The notes under the pieces are model-generated. The model was not told where the DNA came from. It did not search any database and worked only from the letters and a program-made list of their open reading frames with translations. The translations under genes and the position numbers were made by a program. A stretch of DNA of 64,000 nt from Caballeronia sp. SBC1 (lineage in GTDB: Bacteria > Pseudomonadota > Gammaproteobacteria > Burkholderiales > Burkholderiaceae), in contig NZ_CP049156.1 of assembly GCF_011493005.1 (NCBI RefSeq), forward strand, positions 3,906,001-3,970,000. The letters run 5' to 3'. Below are positions 59,557-64,000 of the stretch, one piece after another. Each line of letters opens with the position of its first letter. Position 1 is the first letter of the stretch.

Positions 59557-61062
59557 TTGCGATTCCCTCCCCGGCGCACGCCTGACGAACGTTTCGAACG
59601 CGCCGACTGGCTGCATCTGGCGCGCTCGGCAACCACGTCCGCGCGCGTGCCGCCCAGCCTGCGGCGTTCGCTGTTGCGCCGCCTTGCCGCGCCGCTGTCG
59701 CTGCTCGCGTTAATGAGCGGATTGATGGCGTACTGGCTTGCGTGGCAATACACGCAGCACGTGGTCGACCGCTCGCTCGCCGATCTCGCGACGGCTATCT
59801 CCAAGCAAATCCAGCTAGCGGGCGTCGACGCACCGGTGACGGTGCCGCCGCTCGCCCGCGCGATGTTCTCGGATCCCGTCGAACAACTGATCTACCGGAT
59901 CAGCGACGGCGACAGCGAAATCGCGGGCGAACCCGATCTCCCGCTGACCGGCACGAACGTGCGCCGGATCCACTACGCCTATATCTTCGAGACGTACTTC
60001 CAGGGCACGAGCGTGCGTGCGGCGCAGGTGCGCGTGGATCAGGCGCGCGGCAATCCGATCGTCGTGGAAGTGGCGCAGCGCGTGGGCTCCCGCTATAGGA
60101 TAGCCGTCGAGTTCATGGTCGCCATCATGATGCCGCTGCTGCTGCTCCTGCTGGCGGGCTGGGTGATCGTATGGCGTGTGGTGAACCAGCAGCTCAACCC
60201 GCTGACCGATCTCGCCGATACCCTCAACCGGCAGACTCACATGTCGCTGGAACCGGTCGACGAATCGTTCGTTCCTGTCGAAATCCGTCCGCTGACGAGC
60301 GCGATGAACGCCCTGCTCGACCGCCTGAAAACTGCGCTGGACGGGCAGCGCAAATTTATTGCCGATGCCGCCCACCAGCTGCGTACGCCGCTCACCGCCG
60401 TGAAGCTGCATGCCGAGCAGGCAGCGACCGCCAAGGACCCTGCGAAGGTGCTGGACGCCGTCAGGGAGCTGCGGGCATCGGCGGATCGCGCTGTGCGCTT
60501 GTCGAATCAACTGCTCTCGCTCGCTCGGGCCGAGCCGGGCGAACAGGCCGCGCGTTTCATTGACTTCGATTACGCCACGCTTGCGTTCGAAACCGGCGCC
60601 GAATGGGTGCCGCGCGCGCTTGCTGCCGGAGTCGACCTGGGCTTCCAGCGTCTCGATGACCCCGACAACGAACATCCGCTGATCGTGCGCGGCAATCTCG
60701 TGCTAGTGCGCGAGGTGATCGCCAATCTCATCGATAACGCACTGAAATACGTACCCACGTCGCGGGCCGAAGGTGCGCGTGTAACCGTCACGGTGACGCA
60801 GACCGTCGATGAAACCGGCCGCAAGATGGGCGAAATCGTGGTGGAAGACAACGGTCCGGGCGTGCCGCTGGAACAGCAGCCGGATCTGTTCAAACGCTTT
60901 TTCCGCGGCGATGGCCACGGCGTGGAAGGCGGCGCCGGACTAGGTCTCGCAATCGTCCACGACATCATGATCCTGCATAACGGCAGCGTGCATTACGAAG
61001 ACGCTCCAGCGCCCGAGGGCGGCGCGCGTTTCATCGTGCGGATGCCTTTGAAAACAGCATGA
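59557..61062 (+). CDS. Sensor histidine kinase (TctE-like)
   Basis: This is up to 501 residues from a TTG at 59557; an in-frame GTG at 59647 (VPPSLRRSLLRRLAAPL) fits the family start better, and no strong ribosome site decides it. The two membrane helices are at about 42-62 and 187-207 with a ~125-residue periplasmic sensor domain of the TctE type between. The phospho-acceptor is His273 in FIADAAHQLRTPL, and the ATPase has NLIDNALKY, VEDNGPGVP and GGAGLGLAIVHD. It forms a pair with the upstream regulator. Confidence 0.9.
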   Translation: MRFPPRRTPDERFERADWLHLARSATTSARVPPSLRRSLLRRLAAPLSLLALMSGLMAYWLAWQYTQHVVDRSLADLATAISKQIQLAGVDAPVTVPPLARAMFSDPVEQLIYRISDGDSEIAGEPDLPLTGTNVRRIHYAYIFETYFQGTSVRAAQVRVDQARGNPIVVEVAQRVGSRYRIAVEFMVAIMMPLLLLLLAGWVIVWRVVNQQLNPLTDLADTLNRQTHMSLEPVDESFVPVEIRPLTSAMNALLDRLKTALDGQRKFIADAAHQLRTPLTAVKLHAEQAATAKDPAKVLDAVRELRASADRAVRLSNQLLSLARAEPGEQAARFIDFDYATLAFETGAEWVPRALAAGVDLGFQRLDDPDNEHPLIVRGNLVLVREVIANLIDNALKYVPTSRAEGARVTVTVTQTVDETGRKMGEIVVEDNGPGVPLEQQPDLFKRFFRGDGHGVEGGAGLGLAIVHDIMILHNGSVHYEDAPAPEGGARFIVRMPLKTA

Positions 61063-61098
61063 AAAACGCCACGGAGGAAACCTGCCGTGGCGTTCGTT
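61061..61098. terminator. Bidirectional terminator between kinase and SET-domain gene
   Basis: A 10-bp stem AACGCCACGG (61065-61074) / CCGTGGCGTT (61085-61094) has five As to the left and CGTTT to the right. It serves the plus-strand kinase and the convergent minus-strand SET gene. Confidence 0.8.
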
Positions 61099-61122
61099 TA
61101 GCTGACATCCTCTGCGAAAGCC

Positions 61123-61578
61123 CTACTTTTTCTTCTTCAACGCCAACATGGTGCCGCGGCACTTTTTGGCGCCGCAGCGGCACTCGTATTCCTTCTTGAG
61201 CTTCTTCGTGATGCGACCGTCGATGACAAGACCGTAGTCGTAGTACAGCTCTTCATCTTCCTTGATCGCACGCAGCGCGTGGATGAACACGCGCCCTTCC
61301 TTCTCTTCGGCTTCGCAATTCGGCGCGCACGAATGGTTGATGTAGCGTGCGCTGTTGCCGTCGACTTTGCCGTCGATCACCTTGCCATTTTCGAGCGCGA
61401 AATAGAACGTATGGTTCGGCTCGTCAGGGTTGTGCGGATGACGGCGCAACGCCTCTTTCCACGAAATACGTTCGCCTTTGTACTCGATTATCCGTTCGCC
61501 TTTGGCAAGCGGCATCGCGGCGAACACGCCCTTGCCGTGTATGCCCGAACGGCGGACGGCGACCCTCCGTGAACTCAT
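61123..61578 (-). CDS. SET-domain protein lysine methyltransferase
   Basis: This compact 151-residue protein is a SET domain. SGIHGKGVFA is the N-terminal motif, RYINHSCAPNC (residues 78-88) is the SAM/substrate knot motif, EELYYDYG (109-116) has the catalytic tyrosine region, and CRCGAKKC (133-140) is a post-SET zinc cysteine cluster. A Lys-rich tail ends the protein. It has no signal peptide, so a cytoplasmic substrate or type III-like export without a Sec signal are both possible; small SET proteins occur widely in Burkholderia and Xanthomonas relatives. A protein target is not indicated by the neighbours. Confidence 0.9.
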   Translation of the reverse strand: MSSRRVAVRRSGIHGKGVFAAMPLAKGERIIEYKGERISWKEALRRHPHNPDEPNHTFYFALENGKVIDGKVDGNSARYINHSCAPNCEAEEKEGRVFIHALRAIKEDEELYYDYGLVIDGRITKKLKKEYECRCGAKKCRGTMLALKKKK

Positions 61579-61886
61579 CGAATGAATCCTTTAAAACGAA
61601 TCGGTTTGGCTTAGCAGACACTTCAACTTCGCCCCGTCCCGGTTTCACGCGAACGGTGACGAACCGGAACGTGGATCAAAAAAACGCGGCGGCCTGAATG
61701 CGAGGCGCCGCCGCGTTGCTGTCTTTCTCATTGCATGAGTTGCTTCGTTTGCATCGGTTACTTCATGTGCTGCAATTCTCGGTCGTTCGCCGCCCACGTG
61801 AGGTTGAAACCATGCAGGCGAACAACGGCATCGTACACGTTAGGCGCGCACGAATTCAACCGCTCCATAAATTCAAGCCGCGAGTT
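61579..61886. other. Gap between SET gene and Old Yellow Enzyme gene
   Basis: No gene is supported. It carries the oxidoreductase terminator (61679-61716) and presumably the SET gene promoter. Confidence 0.5.
61679..61716 (-). terminator. Intrinsic terminator of the Old Yellow Enzyme gene
   Basis: A 9-bp GC stem CGCGGCGGC (61686-61694) / GCCGCCGCG (61708-61716) is followed on the minus strand by seven Ts (61685-61679). It lies 170 bp beyond the oxidoreductase stop. Confidence 0.82.
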
Positions 61887-62999
61887 TCAGCGTTGACCGA
61901 ACGAGATATCGCCGAACAACGCTTTCTGATCGCGCGGCTGCGAGCGCCAGTATTGCGGCGGCGCTTCAACGGTCGCACCCAGTTGCGCAGCCGCGTGCCA
62001 CGGCCAGCGCGGATTGTAGAGCAGCGCACGCGCCAACGCGACGAGATCCGCCTCTCCCGACTCAATAATTTCTTCGGCATGCTGCGGGTCGGTGATGAGA
62101 CCCACGCCCATGGTATTCACGCCCGTAGCTTCCTTGATGGCTTTGGCAAACGGCAGTTGATAACCCGGCGACAGCGGAATTTTTTGCAGCGGGGAAACGC
62201 CGCCCGAAGACACATCGATCCAGTCCACCTTGTGTTTCTGCAACTCTTTCACGAACGCGATGGTCTGCTCGAGATCCCATCCACCTTCCACCCAATCCGA
62301 TGCCGACACACGCAGGCCGACAGGTTTATCGGCGGGAAAAGCAGCGCGCACGGCGTCGAAGACTTCCAGCGGAAAACGCATCCGGTTTTCGAGCGAGCCG
62401 CCGTATTCATCGGTGCGCTGGTTGGCAAGCGGTGAGAGGAACTGATGCAGCAGATAACCGTGGGCCGCGTGCACTTCAAGTGCATCGACCCCCAAGCGCG
62501 CGGCGCGCTTCGCCGTCGCCACGAAGGCTTCGCGTATGCGGATCAGGCCGGCTGCATCGAGAGCTAGCGGCGGCGTTTCGCCTTCTTTATGCGGGATCGC
62601 CGACGGCGCCGAGGGCATCCAGCCGCCGTCGGAAACCGCGATCAACTGACCGCCTTCCCAGGGCACTGCGCTCGACGCTTTGCGGCCTGCGTGGCTGACC
62701 TGCATTGTGATGGCGATATGCGAATGCTTTCGAATGGCGTCGATGACCGGTTTGAGCGCAGCTTCAGTCGCGTCGTCCCAGAGGCCGAGGTCGCCGGGCG
62801 TGATACGGCCATCGGGTTCGACCGAGGTTGCTTCGAGGCAGAGCATGCCGGCGCCCGAGAGCGCGAGGTGTCCGAGGTGGATCATGTGCCACGCAGTGGC
62901 TTCGCCGCGTTCGGCTGAGTACTGGCACATCGGCGAGACCACGATGCGGTTCGGAAGCGTCACGCCTCGCAGCGTGAAGGGCGAAAACAGAGCGCTCAT
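61887..62999 (-). CDS. NADH:flavin oxidoreductase, Old Yellow Enzyme (YqjM/NamA class)
   Basis: This FMN ene-reductase has 370 residues from the ATG at 62999. YqjM-class features are the N-terminal active-site cysteine in VVSPMCQYSA, MQVSHAGRKAS (substrate-binding histidine) and EVHAAHGYLLHQFLSPL with NQRTDEYGGS. It reduces activated C=C bonds with NAD(P)H and is often linked to xenobiotic or stress defence. The MOSC gene lies directly upstream on the same strand, 110 bp away. Confidence 0.93.
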   Translation of the reverse strand: MSALFSPFTLRGVTLPNRIVVSPMCQYSAERGEATAWHMIHLGHLALSGAGMLCLEATSVEPDGRITPGDLGLWDDATEAALKPVIDAIRKHSHIAITMQVSHAGRKASSAVPWEGGQLIAVSDGGWMPSAPSAIPHKEGETPPLALDAAGLIRIREAFVATAKRAARLGVDALEVHAAHGYLLHQFLSPLANQRTDEYGGSLENRMRFPLEVFDAVRAAFPADKPVGLRVSASDWVEGGWDLEQTIAFVKELQKHKVDWIDVSSGGVSPLQKIPLSPGYQLPFAKAIKEATGVNTMGVGLITDPQHAEEIIESGEADLVALARALLYNPRWPWHAAAQLGATVEAPPQYWRSQPRDQKALFGDISFGQR

Positions 63000-63109
63000 G
63001 GGAGGGTTTCCGGAGGGAGGAAAAAGGGGCGTTTTAGAATAGCACTTCGGTTTTTTCCCTGCTGACAGCAGACCGTGTCGCTTGACCAAAATGCCGGCGC
63101 CCTCGCCGT

Positions 63110-63817
63110 CTACTTCAACTCGTCAGGCGTGTTCAATCTCATCGCCCAAGACTCGACTCGGCCGGTATCGAGCCGCTTTGCCGCCGTGCTTCTCCACGAT
63201 GGTGTCAGCGCCGCAAGCGCTGTCATCTGCTCGAGCGCTGACTGGTCATCCCGATCAACGTAAAACACCCGCAGCAACCGTTCAATGCTCCATTCGGGAT
63301 GCGGCCGCGCAAGCCGTTCCATGACGTCACCCGCCTCTATTTCACCGGGTTCCAGAACGCGGTAATACCAGCCTGTACGACGCGTGTCCTGCACGCGGCG
63401 CGACATGTCATGGCGGGAAAAATGGAGGTTGAGTTTCCAGCACGGCTGGCGCGGCTGCGATACCTGCACGATCACCGTACCAAGACGAAACACATCGCCG
63501 ACGCACACATCTGCTTCATTCAAACCGCGTGTCGAGATGTTTTCGCCGAATGCGCCGGGAGTGTCAAAACGAGCCAAACCCGTAGACGATACCGGCCATT
63601 CGTCACGCCAGACGGCGTAGTGGTCACGGCTATAGTGATGCAGCGCCTTCTCCGGGCCGCCATGATGCTTGCGTTCGAACTGGTGATCGCCTTCCAACCC
63701 GGTTTCACCCACCCGAACGCGCGCCGGTACCGGCACTTTGTGAATCGCGCTGTATTTGCCCTGCGTGCCGAGCGGTGCAACTTCTCCGGCAAGCACGGCG
63801 TCAATCACAGGATTCAT
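63110..63817 (-). CDS. MOSC-domain protein (YiiM-like)
   Basis: This 235-residue protein has a molybdenum-cofactor sulfurase C-terminal (MOSC) domain, EGDHQFERKHHGGPEKALHHY and PGAFGENISTRGLNEADVCVGD, with the conserved cysteine in SQPRQPCWKLN. A C-terminal 3-alpha helical domain follows. It resembles YiiM, which uses a Mo cofactor to reduce N-hydroxylated compounds such as 6-hydroxylaminopurine. It starts MNPVIDAVLAGE. Confidence 0.88.
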   Translation of the reverse strand: MNPVIDAVLAGEVAPLGTQGKYSAIHKVPVPARVRVGETGLEGDHQFERKHHGGPEKALHHYSRDHYAVWRDEWPVSSTGLARFDTPGAFGENISTRGLNEADVCVGDVFRLGTVIVQVSQPRQPCWKLNLHFSRHDMSRRVQDTRRTGWYYRVLEPGEIEAGDVMERLARPHPEWSIERLLRVFYVDRDDQSALEQMTALAALTPSWRSTAAKRLDTGRVESWAMRLNTPDELK

Positions 63818-63846
63818 GGTGCGTTACCTTCAGTTCGTCTAAACCT

Positions 63847-64000
63847 TTATTTGGCTGGCTCGAAACGGTCCAGCCATTCGCCAAACATCTTGCGCGCGGC
63901 GAGTTCGAGCGCCGGGCCGTACCGGACGGTGTCAGCCCGTAAGGCAGTTACGGTAGTCCCGCTTTCCGCCACTTCGCCCGGATACGCAACAAGCCAGCTT
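63847..64000 (-). CDS. C-terminal fragment of an unrecognised protein
   Basis: A minus-strand frame enters from the right edge and ends at a TAA at 63847. Its last 50 residues read ...SWLVAYPGEVAESGTTVTA, LRADTVRYGPALELAARKMF, GEWLDRFEPAK. It is followed on the same strand by the MOSC gene after 29 bp, so an operon is likely. Too little is visible to name it. Confidence 0.6.
   Translation of the reverse strand, partial: SWLVAYPGEVAESGTTVTALRADTVRYGPALELAARKMFGEWLDRFEPAK

Overview
The window reads as a stretch of the main chromosome of a Burkholderiaceae beta-proteobacterium, most likely of the Paraburkholderia/Caballeronia group. The evidence is GC-rich coding sequence, the order mnmG-rsmG-parA-parB-atpIBEFHAGDC followed further on by hemE and priA, and the chromosome-type parS palindromes TGTTTCACGTGAAACA. 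The genus is inferred from protein character and gene order; no search was run. Most genes from 13.4 to 55.7 kb are on the minus strand, which fits a replication origin lying to the right of the window.

Layout. 1-6.3 kb: glycine/serine catabolism (end of gcvT, gcvH, gcvP, sdaA) with an alginate-lyase-like secreted protein inserted between gcvP and sdaA. 6.4-9.4 kb: a minus-strand accessory cassette that looks lower in GC. It holds a PAAR-repeat spike protein, an M35-type zinc metallopeptidase, two tandem exported OmpA-like proteins and an unrecognised protein, and it resembles a type VI secretion effector/immunity module. 9.9-13.4 kb: a ThDP-dependent acetolactate-synthase-like enzyme and an acyl-CoA synthetase. 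13.4-18.6 kb: an amino-acid binding protein and trifunctional PutA. 19-25.1 kb: priA, hemE, a periplasmic cyclohexadienyl dehydratase (PheC-like) and an HSL-type esterase. 25.6-27.4 kb: a fatty-acyl-CoA ligase. 27.6-35.4 kb: the complete ATP synthase operon with a recognisable promoter and terminator. 35.7-41.3 kb: an anion transporter, parB, parA, rsmG and mnmG. 41.6-53.5 kb: two complete branched-chain amino-acid (Liv-type) ABC transport loci, one with a fused permease-ATPase, plus three binding proteins. 53.9-64 kb: a GMC oxidoreductase with a divergent LysR regulator, a CYTH protein, an Lrp regulator, a pterin carbinolamine dehydratase without its usual hydroxylase partner, a TctD/TctE-like two-component system, a SET-domain methyltransferase, an Old Yellow Enzyme and a MOSC protein.

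The parts fit a metabolically versatile soil or plant-associated bacterium: amino-acid import (Liv systems), proline, glycine and serine catabolism, fatty and aromatic acid activation, and one weapon-like accessory cassette. The observations most worth follow-up are the PAAR-M35-OmpA cassette, two parS palindromes built like intrinsic terminators between livF and mnmG, a DnaA-box cluster upstream of priA, and an orphan plus-strand terminator near 25.5 kb that implies an unannotated transcript. No tRNA, rRNA, CRISPR array or insertion sequence was recognised.
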